Below are positions 17,200 through 25,575 of a stretch of 64,000 nucleotides of DNA, one piece after another; positions within the stretch are counted from its first letter, which is position 1; each line of letters begins with the position of its first letter. Under the pieces are notes generated by a model, which was not told the DNA's origin, made no database searches, and saw only the letters and a program-made list of their open reading frames with translations. The DNA is from Nitrospira sp. (lineage in GTDB: Bacteria; Nitrospirota; Nitrospiria; Nitrospirales; Nitrospiraceae): NCBI GenBank assembly GCA_019636815.1, contig JAHBWT010000002.1, forward strand, positions 1-64,000, read 5' to 3'. Both the position numbers and the translations under genes were made by a program.

Positions 17200-17437
17200 C
17201 TTGTTGGCTCAAGTCGTGGAAACCTTCGAACGGCTCCGCATTCCTTATCTCGTGACCGGCTCAGTCGCCTCCATGGCGTACGGCGAGCCGCGGTTGACCA
17301 ACGACATTGATATGGTGGCCGGGATTCGGGAGATCGACATCCCTGGTCTGGTGGCCGCTATTGCAGGATGGGCAGATCGCTTGGGGCTGCGCGACATTTG
17401 GGACATGATCCAACGGCGCTTGGAAAAATCGTCGTAG
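17186..17437 (+). pseudogene. nucleotidyltransferase with a large internal deletion
   Basis: The 83-residue frame starts like a full MNT nucleotidyltransferase: PYLVTGSVASMAYGEPRLTNDIDMV contains the G-S and D-x-D motif. At about residue 59 it jumps into a typical family C-terminus (GWADRLGLRDIWDMIQRRL). Compared with the intact paralogue at 7474-8046, where DIDLLV and WADQLGL are about 120 residues apart, some 105 residues are missing. The third catalytic acidic residue and the body of the fold lie in the missing part. The deletion keeps frame, but the product is very unlikely to be an active enzyme. Confidence 0.75.
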
Positions 17438-17493
17438 CCACCTGTGTTCTTTGACAACTGAATATTTCCATCTCTCCTGCCGATAAGGGGGAT

Positions 17494-19194
17494 ATGGAGA
17501 CTGAATCATCAATGCCATCCACGGGGAGCGAAGTGCCGCTGCTCCCCGCACGGATGGTGAACGAATTTGCCTATTGTCCCCGGTTGGCCTACTTCGAGTG
17601 GGTGGACGGGGAGTTTGCCGACAACGCGGACACCGCCGAGGGGCGTTTTCACCATCGGCGTGTGGACCAAGCACCGGCGAGGAAAGCGCGGACGACTGAT
17701 GAGAAGGAATCAGGAGAGCGTACGATTCATCAACGTTCGGTCTGGTTGTCGTCGGAGCGGCTTGGCGTAACGGCCAAGATCGATCTGGTGGAGGTTGAAG
17801 GGAACGTCGTCGTCCCGGTGGATTATAAACGCGGCAAGCGTCCGCATACGGCGCAAGGGGCCTGGGAGCCGGAACGAGTTCAGCTGTGTGTCCAGGGTTT
17901 ATTATTAAAGGAGCAAGGCTATACATGCGACCGCGGGGTGCTGTACTTCGTAGGGTCTCGAGAACGAGTTGAGGTGCTTTTTGACGATGAATTGACGGCC
18001 CGCACGATCGAGTTGGTCGAGGGGATGCGGATGGTCACGCAGGCAGCCTTGGCACCGCCGCCGTTGGTGGAGAGCCCCAAGTGTCCACGCTGTTCGCTCG
18101 TAGGCCTCTGTTTGCCGGATGAAGTGGGGTGGCTGCGGACTCCACGTGAAGGAGAGGAGCCCGCTCTCCGTAAACTTGTACCAACCAATGACGATGCGCT
18201 CCCGCTTCACGTGCAGACGCCAGGCGCAAAATTGGCGAAAGACGGGGACTGTCTCAAGGTCAAGGATCGCGATGAGGTAATCGGGGAAGCTCGCTTGGTC
18301 GAAACTTCGCAGGTGGTGCTCTATGGTGCCGTCCAGGTCAGCACACAGGTCGTGCAGGAACTCTGTAAACGGGGTATTCCGCTGGTGTACTGCTCCAGCG
18401 GCGGGTGGTTCTACGGGATGACGACCGGTTTGCTCCACAAGCACGTCGAGCTTCGTCGACGACAATATGCCGTGGCGGCCGATGCGGAACGGTGTTTGGT
18501 TCTGGCTCGGCGGTTTGTGCAGGCGAAAATTTCCAACAGTCGAACGTTCCTGCGGCGCAATCATCACGCCGCTCCGGAAACTGTGATTCAGGACTTGAAG
18601 CGTGATCATGTGCAGGCCGGGGAGGCGGGCTCCTTGGCATCGTTGTTGGGCATCGAAGGAACGGCGGCACGCCGGTACTTTTCGGAATTCTCGGGCATGC
18701 TGAAGGAGGCCGAGCCTGGCGCTCGATTCGATTTCGATGGACGAAATCGTCGCCCGCCGCGCGATCCGGTCAACGCTATGTTGTCGCTGCTCTATTCGAT
18801 GCTCGCACGTGAGTGGACGGTTACGTTACAGACTGTGGGCCTCGATCCCTATCTGGGGTTTTATCATCAGCCGCGTTATGGACGGCCGGCTTTGGCGCTG
18901 GACATGATGGAGGAATTCCGCCCACTCATTGCCGATTCCGCGGTATTGACGGCCATCAACAACGGAGAGATTCACGTCAATGATTGGATCGAGCGCATGG
19001 GGTCGGTGACCTTGACACCCGAGGGGCGCCGCCGCTTGATTGAAACGTATGAACGGCGGATGAGTCAGGAAATCACCCATCCGGTATTCGGCTATCAAAT
19101 CAGCTACCGCCGGGTCCTGGAAGTGCAAGCGCGATTACTAGGGCGGTATTTGCTTGGGGAGATTCCCGAGTTCCCGGCCTTCACGACACGATGA
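17494..19194 (+). CDS. cas4-cas1: Cas4-Cas1 fusion, adaptation integrase
   Basis: This is a 566-residue fusion typical of type I-G. Residues about 1-215 are Cas4: FAYCPRLAYFEW supplies the first cluster cysteine, VVPVDYKRGK is the RecB-like nuclease motif, and CPRCSLVGLC supplies the last cysteines of the 4Fe-4S cluster. Residues about 225-566 are Cas1, with LYGAVQVSTQVVQ and the metal ligands Glu (LLGIEGTAARRYF), His (GFYHQPRYG) and Asp (LALDMMEEFRP) all present. Cas4 trims and selects PAM-containing prespacers and Cas1 integrates them. AAGGGGG-type Shine-Dalgarno sequence precedes the ATG. Composition is like the genome flanks, not like cas3-csb2. Confidence 0.95.
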   Translation: METESSMPSTGSEVPLLPARMVNEFAYCPRLAYFEWVDGEFADNADTAEGRFHHRRVDQAPARKARTTDEKESGERTIHQRSVWLSSERLGVTAKIDLVEVEGNVVVPVDYKRGKRPHTAQGAWEPERVQLCVQGLLLKEQGYTCDRGVLYFVGSRERVEVLFDDELTARTIELVEGMRMVTQAALAPPPLVESPKCPRCSLVGLCLPDEVGWLRTPREGEEPALRKLVPTNDDALPLHVQTPGAKLAKDGDCLKVKDRDEVIGEARLVETSQVVLYGAVQVSTQVVQELCKRGIPLVYCSSGGWFYGMTTGLLHKHVELRRRQYAVAADAERCLVLARRFVQAKISNSRTFLRRNHHAAPETVIQDLKRDHVQAGEAGSLASLLGIEGTAARRYFSEFSGMLKEAEPGARFDFDGRNRRPPRDPVNAMLSLLYSMLAREWTVTLQTVGLDPYLGFYHQPRYGRPALALDMMEEFRPLIADSAVLTAINNGEIHVNDWIERMGSVTLTPEGRRRLIETYERRMSQEITHPVFGYQISYRRVLEVQARLLGRYLLGEIPEFPAFTTR

Positions 19195-19197
19195 CCG

Positions 19198-19488
19198 ATG
19201 CGCCGCCACTATCTCGTTACATACGATATTGCCGATGCAAAGCGCCTGAGGCGCGTCTTCAAGACGATGAAAGGGTTCGGCGTGCATTTGCAGTTTTCCG
19301 TATTCCAATGCGATCTTCCGGACATCGATCTTGTGCAGATGAGGGCAGCCTTGACGGAGATCATTCATCAGGAGGAAGATCAGGTGCTGATCATTGATCT
19401 CGGTCCGACTGAGAGCCACCCCATTAAGCGGATCGAATCTCTCGGTCTAAAGGCGGAATGGGAGGAGCGCCGCTCGCGAGTGGTTTGA
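19198..19488 (+). CDS. cas2: CRISPR-associated endoribonuclease-like Cas2
   Basis: This is a 96-residue Cas2, the dimeric adaptor of the Cas1-Cas2 integrase. The N-terminal strand HYLVTYDIAD has the conserved acidic residue, followed by FKTMKGFGVHLQFSVFQCDL and the strand VLIIDLG. It starts three bases after the cas4-cas1 stop, so the two are co-translated. Length is normal for the family. The CRISPR leader begins directly downstream. Confidence 0.95.
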   Translation: MRRHYLVTYDIADAKRLRRVFKTMKGFGVHLQFSVFQCDLPDIDLVQMRAALTEIIHQEEDQVLIIDLGPTESHPIKRIESLGLKAEWEERRSRVV

Positions 19489-19700
19489 GTATTGCCGCTA
19501 TCCTACGCGAGCGGTCCGATGATGGATGAAGGCCGGGCAGCACTCGCTGTATGGAATGAAGACCAACATACAGTGGTATATAAAAACTGATCATAAAAGG
19601 AGGTGAGAGAGAAACGTGCAACGATCTGTCTGCGGAAGAAGACAAAGCGCTCGCAGCATGCTCCAGAACAGCTTGCTTAACGGCCAGTTGGCCAGGAGCT
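19489..19700 (+). promoter_or_regulatory. CRISPR leader
   Basis: The 212 bases between cas2 and the first repeat form the leader. It contains an AT-rich stretch (TATATAAAA near 19579) that could be the array promoter. At 19596-19606 lies AAAGGAGGTGA, a full match to the 16S rRNA anti-Shine-Dalgarno complement. This is followed at 19616 by a GTG that opens a 28-codon frame (MQRSVCGRRQ...) whose TGA uses the first two bases of repeat 1. The leader side is assigned from the adjacent adaptation genes and from the repeat's ATTGAAGC 3' end. Confidence 0.7.
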
Positions 19701-21111
19701 GATTCCACAGCAGAAATGCTGTGGCCCCATTGAAGCTCGACCGCCGTCGAATTCGTCATCTTCCGGTCATCCGGATTCCACAGCAGAAATGCTGTGGCCC
19801 CATTGAAGCTGTGGCCACTGCCCCCATATGTTCAGCGTTATTGAAGATTCCACAGCAGAAATGCTGTGGCCCCATTGAAGCAGGAATTTGACGACCTCGC
19901 TCTCTCGTTCGCGCCAGATTCCACAGCAGAAATGCTGTGGCCCCATTGAAGCAGCAGGTATGCCCTCTCTGCATCATACAAACACGAAGATTCCACAGCA
20001 GAAATGCTGTGGCCCCATTGAAGCTAAGTCCTGTGCGTCTGCCTATTCCGCCACATCCCGATTCCACAGCAGAAATGCTGTGGCCCCATTGAAGCCCGGT
20101 TAGTTGAGGCGGGTAAGGTGTTGGGAATACGTGATTCCACAGCAGAAATGCTGTGGCCCCATTGAAGCAGCGAGCGTTAGCGTTGAGCCATTGGCTCGCG
20201 CTGTGATTCCACAGCAGAAATGCTGTGGCCCCATTGAAGCAAGGTGGCGGCGGCGGAAATTAATGACGTGCTCATGGATTCCACAGCAGAAATGCTGTGG
20301 CCCCATTGAAGCATCCTGAGTGAGACTGGAGAATACTTCAACTTCTTCCGAAGATTCCACAGCAGAAATGCTGTGGCCCCATTGAAGCAGCGAACTGTTC
20401 AGGCGTGAGGTTGAAGACTTGCTGGATTCCACAGCAGAAATGCTGTGGCCCCATTGAAGCAGCTGGCTCGTCTCAGTGATGGTCCGGCCCAAGCTCGATT
20501 CCACAGCAGAAATGCTGTGGCCCCATTGAAGCGCAAGAGCCGCGTAGCGCAGGTATGACGGAGGGTGTGATTCCACAGCAGAAATGCTGTGGCCCCATTG
20601 AAGCGTTTCATTCGCGTGTCTTAAGAATGCTGCTTGGCGGGATTCCACAGCAGAAATGCTGTGGCCCCATTGAAGCGTTCCGGGCGGCACGGGAACATCC
20701 GCAAGCCGAATGATTCCACAGCAGAAATGCTGTGGCCCCATTGAAGCAGTAATAGCTCAGGATTGGCTTGAGCAAGGGCTTGTTGATTCCACAGCAGAAA
20801 TGCTGTGGCCCCATTGAAGCAGCCAATACTTACTTCTCTTGAATTCATAGGGACTCTGATTCCACAGCAGAAATGCTGTGGCCCCATTGAAGCGGCTTGT
20901 CCTGCTCCTCGTCCCAGCGCAACTCTACGGATTCCACAGCAGAAATGCTGTGGCCCCATTGAAGCGACGGTGAACATAGTGGCGGTCCTTTCTGCTTAGG
21001 CCGATTCCACAGCAGAAATGCTGTGGCCCCATTGAAGCTTTGAGCTTGAGCAACATTTCAGGGTTGGCTTGAGCCGATTCCACAGCAGAAATGCTGTGGC
21101 CCCATTGAAGC
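19701..21111 (+). CRISPR. CRISPR array, 20 repeats of 36 bp and 19 spacers
   Basis: The repeat starts GATTCCACAG and ends ATTGAAGC. It contains an 8-bp stem CCACAGCA/TGCTGTGG around a GAAA tetraloop. Twenty copies start at 19701, 19774, 19846, 19917, 19989, 20060, 20133, 20205, 20277, 20353, 20425, 20497, 20569, 20641, 20712, 20785, 20858, 20930, 21003 and 21076. All look identical, including the last. Spacers are 35-37 bases, with one of 40 (20313-20352). The ending resembles the ATTGAAAC ending of many type I repeats, which sets the + orientation. Spacers 15 and 19 share a near-identical 18-base core. Confidence 0.98.
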
Positions 21112-21153
21112 ATCTATGCAGCTACATCGAGCTGTAGGACCTGGCCGAATGCG

Positions 21154-21615
21154 CTAATCGGTCGGCGGTTCGAAGTGGCCGGAGGGGCGTTGTTGCCAGG
21201 GAACCGTGGCTTGCCGAGACTGCTTCACCAAACTCCGCAGGCTCATTTCGGCGGCGCGCAAGAGTTTGGGATCGCCGGCTTGCATGAGCGCCGTCAGAAG
21301 CACATAGAGCGATCGATCCGCTCGAGAGCCGGCGAGGATACGATCGGTCACCGGGTCGATATGAGCAGGGTCGACCTCTTCACCTTCCTCGGCATCGGCA
21401 AACAGGTGTGTGAAGGACTGGGGGTCGTCAAACAGCCAAGCTGGAGGGATGCGAAGTGCTCTGGCGAGGGCTTCAATCGTTTCTGTCGTGGGGTCCGTTT
21501 GGCCCGATTCGATTTGCTCAAGAAGGACGTTGGGGATACCTGCTGCGTCTGATAAACACTCAATGGACTGGTTTTTTGAGCGCCTCCAGCTCTGAATATG
21601 GACGCCAACCGACAT
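21154..21615 (-). CDS. XRE-family helix-turn-helix regulator
   Basis: This is a 153-residue DNA-binding protein. Residues about 5-62 form a Cro/C1-type HTH (LSDAAGIPNVLLEQIESGQTDPTTETIEALARALRI is the recognition region). The rest (about 70-153) is a helical tail without a known domain. It is convergent with the end of the CRISPR array and divergent from the coiled-coil gene at 21775. An imperfect inverted repeat in the shared promoter region may be its operator. A link to the CRISPR array is not shown. Confidence 0.75.
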   Translation of the reverse strand: MSVGVHIQSWRRSKNQSIECLSDAAGIPNVLLEQIESGQTDPTTETIEALARALRIPPAWLFDDPQSFTHLFADAEEGEEVDPAHIDPVTDRILAGSRADRSLYVLLTALMQAGDPKLLRAAEMSLRSLVKQSRQATVPWQQRPSGHFEPPTD

Positions 21616-21706
21616 GGGTCAGATGATACACAATGGGAGGGCGCGCTTCAATAAACCGTGAGGAGAATGCTACTTTTATCATTGTTTTTCAATCGCTTGC
21701 ATGTGG

Positions 21707-21736
21707 TTTTCGATTGGATGCCAAATCGAGTATAAT
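21707..21736 (+). promoter_or_regulatory. candidate promoter with overlapping inverted repeat
   Basis: A perfect TATAAT at 21731-21736 lies 39 bases before the ATG of the coiled-coil gene. A weak -35-like TTTCGA sits 17 bases upstream. Between them, CGATTGG-ATG-CCAAATCG forms an inverted repeat with a one-base bulge, a plausible operator for the neighbouring XRE protein. Confidence 0.45.
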
Positions 21737-21774
21737 GCGCGAAAGTTGTGTTGTACTGAAGGAGGTGGAGATTT

Positions 21775-22116
21775 ATGTTGGGAACAGATATTCGTGGCAT
21801 TATGGCCGAAGAGGAAGAAGTCCAGCGCCGTCAAGACGCCCTTAAATCTCTTGTGACGATGAGGGCCAAGCAACTTCGGGAGTCGTTGGATGAACGAATC
21901 AGGCGTGCACGGAGCAGCGGGGATTGGACCCAGCTTTCGAAGGAGGAGTGCGCCAGTCTGCACAAGCGGGAAAAAGCCCATCTGAAATCTCAGCTTGAAC
22001 AGTTGCAGTTCGAGCAAACCCGTACGCGAGGGAAACTGACCGCGTTGAAGCGAGCCAAGGCTCGGGCTCAGCGGATCCGCGCCGCGGAAGCCGCGTCCGA
22101 ACGAAGGCGTCGGTGA
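21775..22116 (+). CDS. small basic coiled-coil protein
   Basis: This 113-residue protein is almost entirely charged helix: residues about 10-100 are rich in Glu, Arg, Lys and Leu with heptad spacing (HKREKAHLKSQLEQLQFEQ). The tail is strongly basic (ASERRRR). AAGGAGG precedes the ATG, so good expression is expected. I recognise no family; a structural or nucleic-acid-associated role is possible. Confidence 0.55.
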   Translation: MLGTDIRGIMAEEEEVQRRQDALKSLVTMRAKQLRESLDERIRRARSSGDWTQLSKEECASLHKREKAHLKSQLEQLQFEQTRTRGKLTALKRAKARAQRIRAAEAASERRRR

Positions 22117-22171
22117 GCGGCGGGTTTGCCCTCGTTCGTCCTATTCTCTCGGGCGCGATATCGGGGCTCTA

Positions 22172-22990
22172 GTGAGTGCCGTGCCGCATCTCCGGGCCCT
22201 GACTCGCGCACAGGGTTCTCTGATCCGTCGACTTCTTCGTGATAGGAACGTCAGATCCACGGAAGGGGCGTTTGTCGTTGAAGGGGTGAAATCCTGTCTG
22301 GATTTGATTTCTCGACACGCGCCCTCCCTTCACAGCTTGGTCCTCTCCCTGCGCTATCTCCGCACTGAGACCGATGCCGATCGGCAGGCGCGATCCCAGC
22401 TGCCGGCCTGTCAGTTTGTGTGTCCGGACACCGTATTTGACAAGCTGACCGATGTCGGAATGCCGCAAGGGATGCTCGCGGTCGTCCGACAACCACGATG
22501 GGATGAAGCGCAGGTATTCAACCAGGCGAAGGTACTCGGAATCTACGCGGATCGGCTTCAAGATCCGACGAACGTGGGGGCGATCATCAGGACAGCCGCG
22601 GCGTTGAATCTTTCCGGAGTATGGCTGAGCGCCGGGTGTGCCGATCCTTTCGGCCCCAAGGTTGTCCGCGCCACGGCCGGCTCGGTTTTGAGCTTGCCTG
22701 TTTTTTGGGGGCGGGAGTTTCGGATATTTTCCTCGTATGGATGCGAAATGTATTCGGCGGTCCTTCCTTCGGCTGACATGGTCCCAATCAGGAATATTCG
22801 GAAGATTCCGAGCCGTCTCGTGATCGCCGTGGGAAACGAAGGGGCGGGGCTGGCGCCGGACGTCGTCGCGGCATCTCGCGTCAAATTTTCCATTCCACTC
22901 GCGGATGGGATGGAGTCTCTGAACGTTGCGGCCACGGCGGCGATCTCGGCATTTTATTTCTGTGGGCTGCCGCTTGACTCCGCCCTGTAG
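22172..22990 (+). CDS. SpoU/TrmH-family RNA 2'-O-methyltransferase
   Basis: This 272-residue SPOUT methyltransferase would methylate ribose in rRNA or tRNA using S-adenosylmethionine. The N-terminal substrate-binding domain includes EGAFVVEGVKSCLD. The three SpoU motifs are present: DRLQDPTNVGAIIRTAAAL (motif 1), IAVGNEGAGLAPDVV (motif 2) and IPLADGMESLNVAATAAIS (motif 3). These form the knotted cofactor site. The start is a GTG at 22172. The target cannot be told from sequence; it is closest in style to RlmB/TrmH-like enzymes. Confidence 0.9.
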   Translation: MSAVPHLRALTRAQGSLIRRLLRDRNVRSTEGAFVVEGVKSCLDLISRHAPSLHSLVLSLRYLRTETDADRQARSQLPACQFVCPDTVFDKLTDVGMPQGMLAVVRQPRWDEAQVFNQAKVLGIYADRLQDPTNVGAIIRTAAALNLSGVWLSAGCADPFGPKVVRATAGSVLSLPVFWGREFRIFSSYGCEMYSAVLPSADMVPIRNIRKIPSRLVIAVGNEGAGLAPDVVAASRVKFSIPLADGMESLNVAATAAISAFYFCGLPLDSAL

Positions 22991-23098
22991 CTCGGGAGAG
23001 ACTTCCAGGCTTTATGTCGCTATTTGAAAATGAGCTGAATTCGTCTTACTCTTATCTGTGGTGTGGAGTCGGTCAGAGTGATCGATGAGGGGGCAACG

Positions 23099-24364
23099 AT
23101 GAGGGTGGTGTTCGCTCTCGTGTGTGGGATGAGCATGGGGCTGGCCGTGGTTCCCGCGTACGCGGAATCCGCGGGCCAGGTCTACAGCCTCGACATGATT
23201 GTGGATCTGGCCTTGTCGAAGAACCCCGTAGTCTCGTCCGCGGAGGGAACGATCGAACAGCAAAAGGGGCAACAGACTGCAGCCGGCGCGTATCCTAATC
23301 CCACCGTTACCGGCTTCGGCGGCCATGGGAGCCTTCGGGACGCGGGTCGGGCGGGTATCGGAGCCGCTCTCGATCGCCAATCACTCGCCGAATACAACGT
23401 GACGCTCGGACAGCCGGTTGAATGGCCCGCGCTGCGTGCCGCGCGTCAACAGGTTGCGGATCTCGGATTCGTGACGGCCAATGTCGGGCTGCTGGAGACG
23501 CGCTTAAATTTGGCATCTCAGGTGAAGGCTGCGTTTTACGACTTGTTGCTGGCACAGCAGGGAGCCGACCTTGCGCGCCAGAATCGCGACACTGTCGAAG
23601 GCGTGGCGCGCATCGTAAAGGCGAGGGTCAAATCAGGCGAAGCGCCTCAATTCGAATCTATTAAAGCGGAAGTTGAGGTGCTCAAAGCGCGGCAACAACT
23701 GGCGCGGGCGGACAATGCGGTTCGTATCAGCCGGGTCGTCGTCGACACCTTGACCGGCGGTGCGCTAGGAGCGACGTATACGGTCCACGGCGAATTTAGA
23801 ATGGTTCCGCGGGAGTTGCAGATTGACGGGCTCATGGCCCGCATGATGGAGCAGCATCCGACCATTCAACGCCTGTTGAGGTCGGTGGAGCAATCGGAGT
23901 GGAAAATTGAGTTCGAACGGCAAGCTCGGGTGCCGACCGTGACGGTCAATGGCAGCTATTGGCGTGAGATGGGGCGGGAGGCCTTTCAAGGGGGACTCTC
24001 AGTTCCTGTGCCGCTCTGGTACCGGCGGCAAGGAGAAATCGCCGCATCGTTAGGAGCCAAGCGCCGTGAGGAAGCGGAGTTGCTCAGGGCGCGCAATGAA
24101 CTGGGACGGGCTGTCTATCAACATTACCAAGATGTCCGCACCACGGCGGAATTGATCGACGTGTTCGATAAGGGGCTGCTCAAACAAGCTCAGGAGGCGT
24201 TGAGGCTTGCGCAGTTCAGCTTTCAACAGGGGGCGTCGAGCCTGCTGGAAGTGCTCGATGCGCAACGTGTGCAACGGCAGATCCTTCTGGACTATGCCGA
24301 GGCCAGGCACGCCCTCTCCGTCTCACTGGCGCGCCTTGAGCAGGCTGTTGGAGGTACCTTGTGA
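23099..24364 (+). CDS. outer-membrane efflux protein (TolC/CusC/CzcC family)
   Basis: This is a 421-residue outer-membrane channel subunit of a tripartite efflux pump. It has a signal peptide (about 1-22, ending AYA). Two OEP repeats follow, with long coiled-coil helices (ARQNRDTVEGVARIVKARV..., and a second set near LLKQAQEALRLAQFSFQQG with SSLLEVLDAQRV). The ATG at 23099 has GAGGGGG upstream and removes a 12-residue extension. Its stop overlaps the adaptor gene's GTG by four bases. First gene of a three-gene metal efflux operon. Confidence 0.92.
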   Translation: MRVVFALVCGMSMGLAVVPAYAESAGQVYSLDMIVDLALSKNPVVSSAEGTIEQQKGQQTAAGAYPNPTVTGFGGHGSLRDAGRAGIGAALDRQSLAEYNVTLGQPVEWPALRAARQQVADLGFVTANVGLLETRLNLASQVKAAFYDLLLAQQGADLARQNRDTVEGVARIVKARVKSGEAPQFESIKAEVEVLKARQQLARADNAVRISRVVVDTLTGGALGATYTVHGEFRMVPRELQIDGLMARMMEQHPTIQRLLRSVEQSEWKIEFERQARVPTVTVNGSYWREMGREAFQGGLSVPVPLWYRRQGEIAASLGAKRREEAELLRARNELGRAVYQHYQDVRTTAELIDVFDKGLLKQAQEALRLAQFSFQQGASSLLEVLDAQRVQRQILLDYAEARHALSVSLARLEQAVGGTL

Positions 24365-25575
24365 AGAGTCTGCTCGACCTGATGCGAACTTCTTCGCTGG
24401 GCAGGAACCGAGGATTGTGCGGGTTGGTTCTTGGTCTGGCGGTGATGGGCGCGGGGTGTGATGGGACGCCGACCGATGTGGTGGCCAGTAAGTCGACGCC
24501 TGTGAACACGACACCGGGGATTATTTCGCTCTCGGTGGAGGAATCGTCACGAGTCGGGCTTGTCGTCCAGCCGGCGGCGCGCAGCGATTTTCGAACGTAT
24601 CGGGATTTCCCCGCGAGTGTTCAGCCGAATCAACGGAACATGGCGGACATTACGGCGTTGGTTCGAGGGCGAGTCGTCGACGTGTACGGTGACCTCGGCC
24701 AAGAAGTCAAGGCGAATGCTCCGTTGGCGATTTTATACAGCAGCGAATTGGGTCTCGCCCAGTCGGCCTATTTGAAGGCGCGAGCCAAACTGCATGTCGC
24801 GGAGCAAGCCTATGGCAGAGCGAAGTTCCTGCTGCAGGAAAAAGTGATCGGCGAAGCGGAAGCGCAACGTCGACACGCGGAACTGTTGAGCATTCAGGCC
24901 GAAGCCAATGAGTCGAGGGATCGACTGAAGTTGCTCGGCATGAGCGCCGAGGAACTGCGTCGCCTCGATCGGAGTCGTGAGATTCGGTCCGTGGTGCCGA
25001 TCGTCGCGCCGTTTGCCGGTCGCATCATCGGGCGCAATCTGACGCGAGGCGAAGTCGTCGAGACCACGGAAAATCTGTTTGTGATCGCGGACCTCTCGGA
25101 AGTGTGGATCCAAGCCAACATTCCCGAGAAAGATATCCCATTCGTCCATTCCGTCCATGCGTCCGGTGGGACCCAGGTCGAGGTGCGGATCAACGCCTAT
25201 CCCAAGGAAACGTTCAAGGGCGCGATGACCTATGTCGGAGATGTGCTGGATCCTGTGACGCGCACGATGCAGCTGAGGATTGAATTGCCGAATCCGGACG
25301 GACGACTCAAACCAGAAATGTTCGCCACGATTCGACTGTTTTCAGAGGGCCAGCCCGATCTGTTGGTGGTGCCGGAGGCGGCATTGCAACGTGATCAAGG
25401 CCGAACCTTTGTCTTCGTGCAGCGCAGCGAGAACGAATACGAATTGCGCGAGGTCCGCATCGGTGAATCCAACGGGACGTTGATCTCCATCCTCGGCGGC
25501 CTGAGCGAAGGAGAACCGGTCGTGATACACGGCGCCTTTGTCTTGAAATCCGAGTTGTTGAAGAAACCCGTCTGA
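24361..25575 (+). CDS. RND efflux periplasmic adaptor (CusB/CzcB-like) lipoprotein
   Basis: This 404-residue membrane-fusion protein links the pump to the outer-membrane channel. The N-terminus ends in VMGAGCDG, a lipobox, so it is probably lipid-anchored. A barrel-sandwich/biotinyl-lipoyl-like part (VRGRVVDVYGDLGQEVKANAPL) is followed by an alpha-hairpin (LAQSAYLKARAKL...), a beta-barrel (VWIQANIPEKDIP) and the membrane-proximal domain. GTG 24361 overlaps the preceding stop, and its own stop overlaps the pump gene's ATG. No His-rich metal-binding N-terminal extension is seen. Confidence 0.92.
   Translation: MKSLLDLMRTSSLGRNRGLCGLVLGLAVMGAGCDGTPTDVVASKSTPVNTTPGIISLSVEESSRVGLVVQPAARSDFRTYRDFPASVQPNQRNMADITALVRGRVVDVYGDLGQEVKANAPLAILYSSELGLAQSAYLKARAKLHVAEQAYGRAKFLLQEKVIGEAEAQRRHAELLSIQAEANESRDRLKLLGMSAEELRRLDRSREIRSVVPIVAPFAGRIIGRNLTRGEVVETTENLFVIADLSEVWIQANIPEKDIPFVHSVHASGGTQVEVRINAYPKETFKGAMTYVGDVLDPVTRTMQLRIELPNPDGRLKPEMFATIRLFSEGQPDLLVVPEAALQRDQGRTFVFVQRSENEYELREVRIGESNGTLISILGGLSEGEPVVIHGAFVLKSELLKKPV

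Noticed and set aside
19756-21113. Several open frames across the CRISPR array with repeated GATAFLLWN-like peptides
   Set aside because: They are translations of the 36-base repeat; the array explains them fully.
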